In this document: positions 46,857-56,147 of the stretch, piece after piece
How positions within the stretch are numbered: the first letter of the stretch is position 1
Layout of the letters: each line of letters opens with the position of its first letter
From: RDYZ01 sp964518905
GTDB taxonomy: Bacteria > Cyanobacteriota > Cyanobacteriia > Cyanobacteriales > Geitlerinemataceae
Assembly: GCA_964518905.1 (NCBI GenBank)
Contig: CAZFJL010000003.1
Location: 62,001-126,000, forward strand
Length of the DNA stretch: 64,000 nt
Direction: 5' to 3'
Translations under genes and position numbers: made by a program
The notes under the pieces: generated by a model
What the model was told of the DNA's origin: nothing
Database searches by the model: none
Seen by the model: the letters and a program-made list of their open reading frames with translations, nothing else

Positions 46857-47393
46857 ATGTCTATCCCCCATCGATCAATTTCTTGTGAGATTGATGCTCT
46901 TGTCAGTCCGAATACTTGTGCGAGTGAATTAGCCACGAAGGGCAAACTGGATGCACCTGAAATCTGGGTGAATCGTTTACACCAGTGGCTGACGTTACTG
47001 GCGGATGAGTTGCCCTCGGCGATCGCCTACGAAGTCAGCTTGCAGTTCACCGATGATCAGGAAGTGCGTGAGCTTAATGCTGCCTATCGTCAACAGGATC
47101 GGTCTACTGATGTCCTGTCGTTTGCGGCGATCGATGCAGATTTGCCGCGATCGCCCGATCTCCCCTTTTGCCTGGGGGATATCATTATCTCAGTGGAGAC
47201 CGCAGGCCGACAGGCCGCCGAGCGCAATCATACGCTGACCGAGGAGCTCGTCTGGTTAGCGGCTCATGGCCTACTTCACCTGTTGGGGTGGGATCATCCC
47301 GATGAAGCTAGTCTGCGCGACATGCTGGAGCAACAGGATCGGTTGCTCCAAGCGATCGGCTACTCCGTTCAGTACGACGAATCTGTTTCGTGA
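46857..47393 (+). CDS. ybeY: Endoribonuclease YbeY (16S rRNA maturation)
   Basis: 178 aa from the ATG at 46857; a TTG at 46830 would add nine residues. YbeY is a zinc endoribonuclease for 3'-end maturation of 16S rRNA and ribosome quality control. The zinc site HGLLHLLGWDHP (H-x3-H-x5-H) is intact, and QQDRSTDVLSFA is the other family signature. It lies 35 bp after the DUF3285 gene, in the same operon, with dgkA downstream. Confidence 0.95.
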   Translation: MSIPHRSISCEIDALVSPNTCASELATKGKLDAPEIWVNRLHQWLTLLADELPSAIAYEVSLQFTDDQEVRELNAAYRQQDRSTDVLSFAAIDADLPRSPDLPFCLGDIIISVETAGRQAAERNHTLTEELVWLAAHGLLHLLGWDHPDEASLRDMLEQQDRLLQAIGYSVQYDESVS

Positions 47394-47544
47394 AATTACA
47401 GAGACATGATTTCTCCGTGATGCCTTGCTGCCGATCGAGCTTCGGTACGATGTGAGGCACTTCCCGAAGTCTGTCTAGTTCTGTCTAGTGCTGCAACGAT
47501 CCCAAATTCTCACTCTCTTTTTGACTCGACTTTAGAGGCTTTCT

Positions 47545-48039
47545 ATGCCGTCTTCGCAACCACCACCATCGTCCAGACCTCCAGGAATAGCGGATCGCGT
47601 GGTGCTGCCATTGCCCGAATTCACAGCGAAAACCGTACGATCGAGCCGATCGTCATGGAAAGTTGCCGCCAATATCTTCGTCAGTTTTCGCTATGCCTGG
47701 AGCGGTATCGCCTATTCGTTCCAGACGCAGCGCAATTTTCGGATTCATGTGATTGCGGGACTGTGTACTCTGAGTGTCTGTCTCTGGCTGGGTCTGCCGA
47801 GTACGACGCTGGCGATCGTGACGTTAACGATCGGTGTAATTCTGGCGTTAGAGCTGCTGAATACGGCGATCGAAGCCGTGGTCGATCTGTGTGTCGGGCA
47901 GACCTATCATGATCTGGCCAAAATCGCGAAAGACTGCGCGGCGGGTGCGGTGTTAATCGCGGCGATCGCGGCGGTTGGTGTGGCCTGTACCCTGATTCTT
48001 CCGGCTTTACTTGATCGCCTATTCACCCTGTGGACTTAG
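47545..48039 (+). CDS. dgkA: Diacylglycerol kinase, prokaryotic DgkA type
   Basis: 164 aa, about 40 longer than E. coli DgkA because of an N-terminal soluble extension (to residue 45). The enzyme phosphorylates diacylglycerol or undecaprenol at the membrane. Three membrane helices and motifs: FRYAWSGIAYSFQTQRNFRIH, ALELLNTAIEAVVDL with the catalytic Glu, and AKDCAAGAVLIAAIAA. ATG at 47545, 152 bp after ybeY. Confidence 0.94.
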   Translation: MPSSQPPPSSRPPGIADRVVLPLPEFTAKTVRSSRSSWKVAANIFVSFRYAWSGIAYSFQTQRNFRIHVIAGLCTLSVCLWLGLPSTTLAIVTLTIGVILALELLNTAIEAVVDLCVGQTYHDLAKIAKDCAAGAVLIAAIAAVGVACTLILPALLDRLFTLWT

Positions 48040-48124
48040 CCTCGGTGTAATCTCGACCTAACCTCGGCTCTGATTTCACGTCAAATTTCCTTCGACTCAT
48101 CTACTAGGTCTCTTGGTGCATCCC

Positions 48125-48916
48125 ATGACCTCCGAAACCCAGACCGCTCCCGACTCATCGATCTTGCCCCCCTTTGTGGATGTGATTGCCCATCGAGGCT
48201 ATTCCGCAGGTGCGCCGGAGAATACACTCATTGCCTTTGAACGAGCGATCGAGCTGGGCGCACGCTCGATCGAGCTCGATATTCAGTGGACGCGGGACGA
48301 TGTCCCGGTCGTAACCCATGATCCGAGCCTGGGGCGAACGATCGCCGGAACCGGTAGGATTGCGGACTTAACCTGGGACGAACTCCAGAAATGCGATGCG
48401 GGGAGTTGGTTGAATGCGGAATTTAGTGATCAACGGGTTCCCACGTTTGAGCAGGTATTGCAGCACGTGCAACGTCTGCCGGGTCAATTATTCCTCGATC
48501 TCAAACCCTATTGTCAGTGGTCAGACGAACGGATCAAGCTGCTATTAGACCTGCTGGATCGCTACCACTGGCGCGATCGCAGTGTGGCCTGCTCGTTTGA
48601 TCCCGAGGTTGCCGATCGCTTTAACGCCGACATACTTCACCCCATGGCGATCGGCTACAGTCTCGCCAGCCCCGAAAGTTTTGATGAACTCTTCCCACGG
48701 GCGATCACAGCCGGAGCCGTATTGGTTTGTGCGTACGATATATTGCTGGCCGATCCCGATTTGATTTGGGAAGCCCATGCCGCTGGGCTTGAAATTGTCG
48801 CCTGGACGGTCGATCAACTCGAAGACATGCAGCGGCTATCGGAGTTTGGCATCGATCGCGTGATCACGAATTGTCTGTTACCCAAAACAGCGGCTCTCAA
48901 AAACACAGAAGCCTGA
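48125..48916 (+). CDS. Glycerophosphodiester phosphodiesterase
   Basis: 263 aa from ATG 48125 (TTG 48113 also possible). It hydrolyses glycerophosphodiesters to glycerol 3-phosphate and an alcohol. It is a GDPD TIM barrel with the catalytic HRG-x-N region in IAHRGYSAGAPENTLIAF, metal ligands in SIELDIQWTRDDVPVVTHD (Glu, Asp and His) and FLDLKPY (Lys). The C-terminus has VVAWTVDQLEDMQRL and GIDRVITN. It is cytoplasmic (no signal peptide). It follows dgkA at 85 bp, so this could be one lipid-turnover transcript. Confidence 0.93.
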   Translation: MTSETQTAPDSSILPPFVDVIAHRGYSAGAPENTLIAFERAIELGARSIELDIQWTRDDVPVVTHDPSLGRTIAGTGRIADLTWDELQKCDAGSWLNAEFSDQRVPTFEQVLQHVQRLPGQLFLDLKPYCQWSDERIKLLLDLLDRYHWRDRSVACSFDPEVADRFNADILHPMAIGYSLASPESFDELFPRAITAGAVLVCAYDILLADPDLIWEAHAAGLEIVAWTVDQLEDMQRLSEFGIDRVITNCLLPKTAALKNTEA

Positions 48917-48920
48917 GCTA

Positions 48921-49047
48921 GGGGCTGTCATCAATTAAATTTGTAGCCTTTACTCAGCAAGGGTTTCAGCCCCTTTTGTTTTTTGTTGGATCGGGCGTTC
49001 AACCGCTTACCCCGTAAGGGGTCTGGTGCTAATTGATGACACGCCCT
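48921..49047. mobile_element. MITE with TGTCATCAATTA terminal repeats
   Basis: Left end GGGGCTGTCATCAATTA at 48921-48937; the right end is its imperfect complement (TAATTGATGACACGCC at 49030-49045, with 12 matched bases in a row). A CTA triplet flanks both ends (48918-48920 and 49046-49048), a likely target duplication. The inside is noncoding with two small hairpins. The ends resemble those of IS5-like elements, which is an inference. Confidence 0.75.
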
Positions 49048-49069
49048 AAGTAGCCCAAGCTAAATATTA

Positions 49070-49241
49070 GACCTCTTGCACGAATATCATTCCCTCTCCC
49101 TAAATCCCCTTCGACCAGCTCAGGGCATCGCCTCTCCCAGAGCGGGAGAGGGACTTTGAAAGGCAATATTTTTGATTTGGCTCCCCTTCTCCCTGCTTGG
49201 GAGAAGGGGCTGGGGGATGAGGGCGATTCATGCAAGAGGTC
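49070..49241. mobile_element. MITE with GACCTCTTGCA terminal repeats
   Basis: 16-bp terminal inverted repeats with one mismatch (GACCTCTTGCACGAAT at 49070-49085; complement of GACCTCTTGCATGAAT at 49226-49241), flanked on both sides by TA. A TA target suggests a Tc1/mariner/IS630-type transposase supplied elsewhere. The inside holds hairpins CTCTCCC-agagc-GGGAGAG and CCCCTTCTCCC-tgctt-GGGAGAAGGGG. It lies 22 bp from the previous MITE, in the same gap. Confidence 0.88.
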
Positions 49242-49264
49242 TATTGAATGGATCGCCAGGATCG

Positions 49265-49297
49265 AGACCTTCGAGGTTTTGGCAACCTCAAAGGTCT
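49265..49297. repeat. Palindromic hairpin downstream of glycogen phosphorylase
   Basis: A 14-bp stem with one mismatch (AGACCTTCGAGGTT / AACCTCAAAGGTCT) and 5-nt loop lies 20 bp beyond the glgP stop. There is no T run in the glgP direction, so it is more like a REP-type palindrome than a classical terminator, though it could stabilise the mRNA 3' end. Confidence 0.75.
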
Positions 49298-49316
49298 GAC
49301 GAAGTAGGCTCTGATA

Positions 49317-51884
49317 TTAGGAATGCGCCCAGAGAATCAAGCCCGGTTCGTGGGCATTGCCGAGGAGCGGATGCTGCGGCAAGAGGCGCAGCGAGAGACC
49401 ACGGAAACCACTGGAACCATAGGCGAAGGTGGTTGTGTAGATGGCATTGTAGCCATCTTGGCCTTGGTAATCCATGGGGATCGGTGAGCCATCGACGATG
49501 TTGCCGGAATCATCGATCGCGCCCTGATACAGCTCGACCCGCACGTCCTCCGGCTTCAGACCCGCCAGATTGATCAGCGCTTTCACCGGGATATCTTGCA
49601 ACACTTGAACATCAGAGGCTTGAGCAATATCAATGTGCTCAATCTTGATGTCATACCAGCGTTCTGCCATCGTGTGCTTCCAGTGTGCCAAGTCCTTGGC
49701 CGGTTGGAAGTTATCAGCAGACATGGCATGACAACGATCGCTTACCGGGAAGTAGGCTTGACGGGCGTAGTCCTTCACCATCCGTGCCGTATTAAAGAAC
49801 GGGCAGTTGAGGCGAATCGCATCTTTCATCTTGGCCACCCAGCCGCGCGGTAGACCATTATCGCGATCGTAGAACAGCGGGATCACTTCCTGTTCAAACA
49901 GGTCATAGAGATCGTTCGCTTCGACTTCATCTTGATAGTCGGGATCATCATAGATTTCGCCGTGACCGATCGCCCAGCCCGTGCGAACATAATCCGCCTC
50001 ATCCCACCAGCCATCGAGAATACTCAAGTTCGGCAGGCCATTCATCGCCGCCTTCATGCCGCTGGTTCCCGACGCTTCGCGCGGACGACGCGGCGTATTC
50101 ATCCAGACATCACACCCGGCGACCATCACCCGCGACATTTCAATGTCGTAGTTCGGCAGAAAGACGAGGGAATCTTGCATGTTCTCTTCGTGGATGAAGT
50201 GAACAATTTTACGGATGAGTTCTTTGCCCGGAATGTCTTTCGGGTGAGCTTTACCGGCGATCACAAACTGTACGGGGCAATTGGCGTCGTGCATGATGCG
50301 CTTGATGCGATCGACATCGCGCAAAAACAGTGTCGCCCGTTTGTAGGTGGCAAACCGTCGGGCAAAGCCGATCGTCAGAGCCGATGGATTCAGCGCTTCC
50401 GAGGCTTCCTTCAGCTCACCCTGAGACGCGCCGCGCTCCTTGGCACACTTCACCAGCCACTCACGGGAAAACATCACCAACTCCTGGCGACGCTGCTCGT
50501 GGTTGCGCCACAGTTCCTCATCGGGGATCAAGTCGATCCGCTTCCACAGATCTTCGTTGTTTGCGCCGCTCATCGCCCAGTCATCGCCCAGGTAGCGGCT
50601 ATACAAATCCTGCGTTTCTTTCGCGACGCAGGATTGAGCATGGACGCCATTCGTCACCGCAAAGATCGGCACTTCTTCCGTCGGTACGCCTTCCCAGAGA
50701 TGCTGGAACATGCCGCGCGAGACTTCGCCGTGGAGTTGCGCCACGCCGTTAATCGAGCTAGACATGCGAATCGCTAGGATTGCCATATTCAGCGGCGCGG
50801 AAAAATCGCCCGTGTTTTCGCGACCCAGGGCGAGAAATTCCTCACGCGGCAGGTTGAAAATACTGGCATACTCCCCGAGGTAGTACATCACCATGTCCGG
50901 CGGAAACAGGTCGAAGCCCGCAGGAACCGGCGTGTGCGTTGTGAATAAGCTAGAGGAAATCACCATCTGACGGGCTTCCTCGAAACTCAGACCCGAATTT
51001 TGGACGAGCATTCGGATGCGTTCGAGCGCCATAAAGGCCGCATGACCTTCGTTCATGTGGTAGGCCGTGACATCTAGACCTAGCGCATGAAGGAGGCGGA
51101 CACCGCCGATCCCCAGCATGATTTCCTGGTGCATCCGTAGGTCTTTGTCACCACCGTAGAGCTGGTCGGTGATGTCTTGGTCGTAGCGGTTGTTCGGCTC
51201 GATGTTGGTGTCGAGCAGGTAGAGGGCGACGGTTCCGACGTTGACCTTCCAGGCGCGGGCATAAACGCGGCGACCGGGATAGTCGATCGAGATTCGCAGC
51301 TCAGAGCCGTCTGGATTTTTAATCAGCTCCAGGGGCAGGTTGTAAAAGTCGTTAATCGGGTACTTTTCTTGCTGCCAACCATCGGCGTTGAGGTACTGGG
51401 CGAAGTAGCCTTCTTGGTATAGCAGGCCGATCCCGACGAGCGGCAGACCGAGATCACTGGCGGATTTGAGGTGGTCACCGGCGAGGACACCGAGGCCACC
51501 GGAGTAGATCGGCAAGGATTTGACGAGGCCAAATTCTGCTGAAAAGTAGGCGTAACATTCGCTGCTTTTATCAGCGGATTCACCCCGCTGGGTTTTATAC
51601 CAGGTGCGGTTACTGAGGTAGCGATCGAGTTCTTGGGTTGCGCGATTCATGTGTGCGACGAACCCTTCGTCAGCAGCAGCCGATCGCAGTCGCTCTTGGG
51701 CAATCGTCCCGAGCATCAAGACGGGGTTGTGGTTGCTCGATTCCCAGAGATCGCGATCGAGGCGCTGAAAAAGCCCTTTAATCTCGTTGTTCCAATCCCA
51801 GTAGAGGTTATGCGCGAGTTTGCGGAGCGGCTCAAGACTGTCGGGAATGGACGGCGAGACGTTGAACTGAAATATCGGTTGCAT
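49317..51884 (-). CDS. glgP: Glycogen (alpha-glucan) phosphorylase
   Basis: 855 aa, GT35 family of the bacterial/archaeal type whose N-terminal DUF3417 part differs from animal phosphorylases. The enzyme releases glucose 1-phosphate from glycogen, used in the dark. Visible parts: SAEFGLVKSLPIYSGGLGVLAGDHLKSASDLGLP, LTTHTPVPAGFD, and the pyridoxal phosphate lysine in SGTSGMKAAMNG at about residue 610. It is divergent from the DUF928 gene; the ATG at 51884 is clear. Confidence 0.95.
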   Translation of the reverse strand: MQPIFQFNVSPSIPDSLEPLRKLAHNLYWDWNNEIKGLFQRLDRDLWESSNHNPVLMLGTIAQERLRSAAADEGFVAHMNRATQELDRYLSNRTWYKTQRGESADKSSECYAYFSAEFGLVKSLPIYSGGLGVLAGDHLKSASDLGLPLVGIGLLYQEGYFAQYLNADGWQQEKYPINDFYNLPLELIKNPDGSELRISIDYPGRRVYARAWKVNVGTVALYLLDTNIEPNNRYDQDITDQLYGGDKDLRMHQEIMLGIGGVRLLHALGLDVTAYHMNEGHAAFMALERIRMLVQNSGLSFEEARQMVISSSLFTTHTPVPAGFDLFPPDMVMYYLGEYASIFNLPREEFLALGRENTGDFSAPLNMAILAIRMSSSINGVAQLHGEVSRGMFQHLWEGVPTEEVPIFAVTNGVHAQSCVAKETQDLYSRYLGDDWAMSGANNEDLWKRIDLIPDEELWRNHEQRRQELVMFSREWLVKCAKERGASQGELKEASEALNPSALTIGFARRFATYKRATLFLRDVDRIKRIMHDANCPVQFVIAGKAHPKDIPGKELIRKIVHFIHEENMQDSLVFLPNYDIEMSRVMVAGCDVWMNTPRRPREASGTSGMKAAMNGLPNLSILDGWWDEADYVRTGWAIGHGEIYDDPDYQDEVEANDLYDLFEQEVIPLFYDRDNGLPRGWVAKMKDAIRLNCPFFNTARMVKDYARQAYFPVSDRCHAMSADNFQPAKDLAHWKHTMAERWYDIKIEHIDIAQASDVQVLQDIPVKALINLAGLKPEDVRVELYQGAIDDSGNIVDGSPIPMDYQGQDGYNAIYTTTFAYGSSGFRGLSLRLLPQHPLLGNAHEPGLILWAHS

Positions 51885-52169
51885 GTCGTCTTCTTCTCTC
51901 TATCGCGTAATGCGGCGTTGGTTAACGGAGTCGCCAAGGTGAAGCGTAGCGCGATCGAGTCGATCGCTGAGACACAATGCTCCGTTGCTTGTAAATGATG
52001 TACGTCTTATTTTGATGCCCGATCGCGGATCTAGACCCGGAGCTTAATACAAGCTTATTCATTGTGATTTCCTTACACATACCGACACGTTAGACCGAGC
52101 TAAACGATTGATGATCAGAGCTAGACTCAAGATAATCGGAAACTTTATAACCTTATAACCTTTATAACT

Positions 52170-53042
52170 ATGTCTCCTCGCTCATCCTTTTCGCTTCGTC
52201 TGACCACGGCCTTGATTTGTTTCTCTGGAATGCTGGTCATGTCCCCGGCTCAGGCCGTTTTCTTTAATCCACCGGGAAATCAGATTCCCTCCTCTATCGG
52301 TGGGAATTCGCGGCGGGGGGGCTGTGCGATCGATGAAGTTGAAACGCCCTCTTCGCCAGCGATTTCGGATCAACCTGTCGCACTGCTACCGATCGTTCCC
52401 GATCCGAGTCGTGTGGTCGCTCTGACGACGCAAGCTTCGGCGTCCCTTTGGGTTTACGTCCCGCCGACCCGCGCTCAGAGTGCCGAATTTTTGCTGTTTG
52501 ATAACGTTACCCAGAGCTTTGTTTATATCGGCAAATTTGCGATCGAAACACCAGGCATCTACCAAATTAATCTTCCCGAGACCATCGAAATTAAGGCCGA
52601 TCAGCCGACGGCTCCCCAAGATTACATCTGGTTTCTCGATGTGGTTTGCGAACCGAATAATCCAGCCGCGAATTTGTCCCATACGGGAACGTTGAAGCGA
52701 GTTGATCCGAGTGCCGTGGGTGACGATCTGGAGTCTTCATTAGGGGAGGTTGCGGACAATCTTGATCGCGCCGAAGTTTATGGAAGCTACGGCATTTGGC
52801 TCGATATGGTGACGGCGATCGTGGCGGAACGCGAGACCCTGAAGCTCGCCGATCTCGCTCATGCCACTGCGGATCATCAGACGGCTGTCGATGCGGCCTG
52901 GTACAGCGTGCTCGATACGGCATTGCCTACATCCGAACGCGATGATGTCGATCGCGATCAGCAGCTCAAGCGATTACTTGATGCTGATCTATGGACGGCT
53001 GAGATGACGGAAATTTCGCCAGAGTCGGCATCGGATTTTTAG
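52170..53042 (+). CDS. DUF928 family secreted protein
   Basis: 290 aa. A signal peptide (MSPRSSFSLRLTTALICFSGMLVMSPAQA, cleavage after AQA) is followed by a typical DUF928 region: GGNSRRGGC, then LWVYVPPTRAQSAEFLLFDN, PGIYQINLPE, DYIWFLDVVC. A long helical C-terminal part ends in acidic residues. It is a cyanobacterial periplasmic family of unknown function, often found near CHASE2 or adhesin genes, neither of which is adjacent here. ATG at 52170. Confidence 0.9.
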   Translation: MSPRSSFSLRLTTALICFSGMLVMSPAQAVFFNPPGNQIPSSIGGNSRRGGCAIDEVETPSSPAISDQPVALLPIVPDPSRVVALTTQASASLWVYVPPTRAQSAEFLLFDNVTQSFVYIGKFAIETPGIYQINLPETIEIKADQPTAPQDYIWFLDVVCEPNNPAANLSHTGTLKRVDPSAVGDDLESSLGEVADNLDRAEVYGSYGIWLDMVTAIVAERETLKLADLAHATADHQTAVDAAWYSVLDTALPTSERDDVDRDQQLKRLLDADLWTAEMTEISPESASDF

Positions 53043-53260
53043 ATCTATAACTCTTGTTCGTTAAACCTATTTCGGTCAGTCAAGAGTTATTAGATCTCAA
53101 GATTGATATCACCTTACGATCAATTGATAATCGAATTGTTTTGATCAATCCGGTCTAAATTCATCGCTAAAATTGCCGTTGATTCTGACTGCCCGATCGT
53201 ATCGCCGTAAGATATCAGGATGCTATCCGCCGCAATCCGCGTGATCCGTGTGAGTTTGAT

Positions 53261-54223
53261 ATGACCGTTGCTTCGGAATGGCTGCCACCCTCAGCCGACA
53301 CATTGCCACAGATATCCGTCATTGTTCCGGCGTATAACGGCGAACATGACATCCATGAAACACTCGACTGCCTAATCGCTCAGGATTACCCGAGCGATCG
53401 CGTTGAATTTCTGATCGTCGATAATCACAGCCGCGATCGAACCGCCGACGTGATCGAACGGTACGCTCGCAATCACGACAACCTCTTTTTACTACGCGAA
53501 GACCAGATCCAAAGCTCCTACGCCGCTCGCAATACCGGCATTCGTCATGCCCGGTACGACCTGATCGCCTTCACCGATGCGGACTGCCTCCCCGAACCCC
53601 AATGGCTACGCGACCTGGTGGCCACATTTAGCGCTTCCGAGATTGGCCTCGTGGCCGGTCAGATCGAGGCGCTAACGCCAAAAACTTTGCTCGAACGCTT
53701 TGCCGAACACACCGAGACTCTGTCGCAAAAGCACACCCTCGCCCATGCGTTTTGCCCCTACGGTCAGACGGCAAATCTTGCGGTACGACGAGATATTTTC
53801 GATCGCGTGGGTCTCTTTCGCCCCTACCTAACCACGGGTGGCGACGCGGATTTTTGCTGGCGAGCCCTGCGGGAAACACAGACCCGCATCGAGCTAGCCC
53901 CAACGGCGATCGTGCGCCACCGTCACCGATCAACCCTGGAAGAACTCCGCAAACAGTGGTATCGCTACGGCGTTGCTGGTCGTTATTTACATCAATTGCA
54001 CGGTGTGACTTTGGCGCGATCGCGTGGGATGGGGGATATGGTGCGTTTGCTGGTGCGCTGGGTGCTGAGAGAAGTGCCGCGTGAGCTGCTGCGATCGCTG
54101 CGTGGGCGCGGCAGTTGGGTCGCGTTTTGGTCAACGCCGATTTCGCTGTATACCGGATATTGGCGATCGCGCGGACAGCAAGAGTCGCAGCTACCGGACG
54201 AAGCTCGCGAAATCGCCACCTGA
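53261..54223 (+). CDS. Family 2 glycosyltransferase
   Basis: 320 aa, GT-A fold: ISVIVPAYNGEHDIHETLDCL, LIVDNHSRDRT and the metal-binding FTDADCLPEPQW. A second motif is GGDADFCWRALRETQ. It has no membrane helix, so it is a soluble or peripheral transferase for polysaccharide or lipid-linked sugars. Donor and acceptor cannot be inferred. ATG at 53261. The next gene (methyltransferase) begins 95 bp later. Confidence 0.9.
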   Translation: MTVASEWLPPSADTLPQISVIVPAYNGEHDIHETLDCLIAQDYPSDRVEFLIVDNHSRDRTADVIERYARNHDNLFLLREDQIQSSYAARNTGIRHARYDLIAFTDADCLPEPQWLRDLVATFSASEIGLVAGQIEALTPKTLLERFAEHTETLSQKHTLAHAFCPYGQTANLAVRRDIFDRVGLFRPYLTTGGDADFCWRALRETQTRIELAPTAIVRHRHRSTLEELRKQWYRYGVAGRYLHQLHGVTLARSRGMGDMVRLLVRWVLREVPRELLRSLRGRGSWVAFWSTPISLYTGYWRSRGQQESQLPDEAREIAT

Positions 54224-54318
54224 TTTGAGCTTGTTCTCTGCGAGCGACCATCGACCCCACCTGTTATCATGACTCCTTCATTCTTTCGCTTTGCCACGAC
54301 TGCGCTGTAGGAAAATCC

Positions 54319-55617
54319 ATGCCCCGACCGATCGGAATCGACTTATTTGCTGGCGCTGGTGGAATGACGCTGGGTTTTGAGCAAGCGGGATTTGACATGA
54401 TTGCGGCGATCGAAGTTGATCCGATCCATTGCGCAGTACATGAGTACAACTTTCCTGAGACGACGGTGTTTTGTCGCAGTGTGGCGGAGATTAGCGGGCA
54501 GGAGATTCGCGATCGCTTGGGCATTGGCGATCGTGAGATTGACGTCATCTTTGGTGGCCCGCCCTGTCAGGGATTTTCGTTAATTGGCAAACGCGCCCTG
54601 GATGATGAACGCAATCAATTAGTGTTTCATTTTTTGCGCGTCATTAATGAGCTAAAACCAAAATACTTTGTCATGGAAAATGTCAAAGGTATGGTCACTG
54701 GCAAGCATAAACAAGTGATTGCTGAAATCATTCAATCGGTCACCCAAATGGGGTATCAGGTCACCGATCCCTATCAAGTTTTAAATGCATTTCATTACGG
54801 TGTCCCCCAGGATCGGGAGCGTCTCTTCCTGCTCGGATCTCGTCACGATTGCGATCTGGCAAGTTATCCAACACCGCAAACCAAACCGGCGAAAACCAAG
54901 CGAAAACTCGCTAAAAATCTTCAGGATTTGCCCGTTAGTCCAACGGTTGCTGATGCCTTATTTGATCTGCCCGATGCCGATCAAATTCAGACGTTATGGG
55001 ATCAAGATTGGGTTGAGATTGGGCTAAAACAGCCGAGCCATTATGCTTCAATCCTACGCGGAGAAAAAGCCGATCCCTGCGATTATTCCTACCCGCGTCA
55101 GTGGAATCCTAAGCGGATGACATCCAGCACGCGGACGAAACATACACCGACCTCGATCGCGCGTTTCGACCAGACCATCCCCGGCCAAGTCGAACCGATC
55201 AGCCGCTTCCTCAAGCTCGATCCCGACGGCATTTGCAACACCCTACGTGCCGGAACCCCCAGCAGTCGCGGCGCGTTCACCTCTCCCCGACCGATCCATC
55301 CGATCGTCCCCCGCTGCATCACCGTCCGCGAAGCCGCCCGCCTCCATTCCTACCCCGACTGGTTTCGCTTCCACGTCACCAAATGGCATGGTTGCCGTCA
55401 GATTGGCAACTCTGTCCCGCCCTATCTCGCGCGAGCAGTGGCCGGTGAAATCCTCAAAGCCTTACAGATCAAACCCATCAAACCTCGCTCAAAATTAGCC
55501 TTGCAAGCGTCGCATCTACTCTCGTTCACGATGTCTCAAGCGGCGACCTATTATTCGGTTCCCAAAAATACGATCCCGCAGCGCGATCGGGCATTAACAA
55601 CGACTTCTCTAAGGTAA
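54319..55617 (+). CDS. DNA (cytosine-5) methyltransferase, solitary
   Basis: 432 aa. All core C5-methyltransferase motifs are in order: I IDLFAGAGGMTLGFEQAGF at residue 6, IV GGPPCQGFS with the catalytic Cys at about residue 82, VI MENVKG, VIII VPQDRERLFLLG, then the target-recognition region at about 215-340, IX and X as REAARLHSYPDWFRF and RQIGNSVPPYLA. No restriction endonuclease or Vsr gene is adjacent, so it is an orphan methyltransferase. Its gene contains the CGATCG motifs common in this genome, and an enzyme of this type (M.Ssp6803I) methylates CGATCG in Synechocystis. That this one does the same is inference. Confidence 0.92.
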   Translation: MPRPIGIDLFAGAGGMTLGFEQAGFDMIAAIEVDPIHCAVHEYNFPETTVFCRSVAEISGQEIRDRLGIGDREIDVIFGGPPCQGFSLIGKRALDDERNQLVFHFLRVINELKPKYFVMENVKGMVTGKHKQVIAEIIQSVTQMGYQVTDPYQVLNAFHYGVPQDRERLFLLGSRHDCDLASYPTPQTKPAKTKRKLAKNLQDLPVSPTVADALFDLPDADQIQTLWDQDWVEIGLKQPSHYASILRGEKADPCDYSYPRQWNPKRMTSSTRTKHTPTSIARFDQTIPGQVEPISRFLKLDPDGICNTLRAGTPSSRGAFTSPRPIHPIVPRCITVREAARLHSYPDWFRFHVTKWHGCRQIGNSVPPYLARAVAGEILKALQIKPIKPRSKLALQASHLLSFTMSQAATYYSVPKNTIPQRDRALTTTSLR

Positions 55618-55913
55618 TTTTTTACTAGCTGGTCGTGGCACGGCTCATCTAAAATAGTGGTTTGGGATTCCGCCATATCGCTTGCATGGTCAGGGTTATG
55701 CGTTCGCTAGACCGATGCCGGTCAATGATTATTTTTCGTGGGTTCAGAATTGGGTTCCGACTCAGTTTCGGGAACGATTAAGTCGTTCAAGATAGAGAGT
55801 CCTTTTACAACGTCAGAGTTTGTGGGTTAGAGCGATCGTTATCTTGCTACATGATTGTTAATATTGTGCTTGGGTTACTTACGTCTTTTTGGATGTAATT
55901 GAATTTCAAGTTA
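55618..55913. other. Noncoding DNA at the left border of the accessory islet
   Basis: No gene, hairpin or tandem repeat was recognised. Base composition shifts here from the CGATCG-rich style of the methyltransferase to AT-rich sequence, marking the left edge of the islet that continues to about 58797. The rest of this gap, to 56147, holds the MITE at 55914 and AT-rich sequence at the end of the next gene. Confidence 0.4.
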
Positions 55914-56027
55914 CATAGCAAAAAATGAGTTGGTTAGGACTCATCAAAAAACTGAGAGCACTGAGCTTGTCGAAGTGCGGTTTTCAGCTTTGATGAGGGT
56001 ATCCTAATCTAATCGCTACTTGCTATA
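55914..56027. mobile_element. MITE, 114 bp, same family as 30711-30826
   Basis: Imperfect terminal inverted repeats (left CATAGCAAAAAATGAGTTGG then TTAGGAC; right, complemented, TATAGCAAGTAGCGATTAGA then TTAGGA) and the shared core GAGAGCACTGAGC-ttg-TCGAAGTGCGGTTTTC. An inner TCATCAAA / TTTGATGA pair extends the stem. It is in the opposite orientation to the copy at 30711, and older, judging by the number of mismatches. Confidence 0.82.
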
Positions 56028-56147
56028 AAATCTATCAAGAAGAGGAAAAATAATGGTCATCCTTTTTGTTCGTCACACAGTTGAGAATTTCACAACACAG
56101 AAGAAAGCTTATGATGCTTTTTTACCGAAAGAATGTCTCTCACGTAT

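Noticed and set aside
49265..49297. Rho-independent terminator for glgP
   Set aside because: Strong stem but no T run in the direction of transcription, so it was listed as a palindrome.
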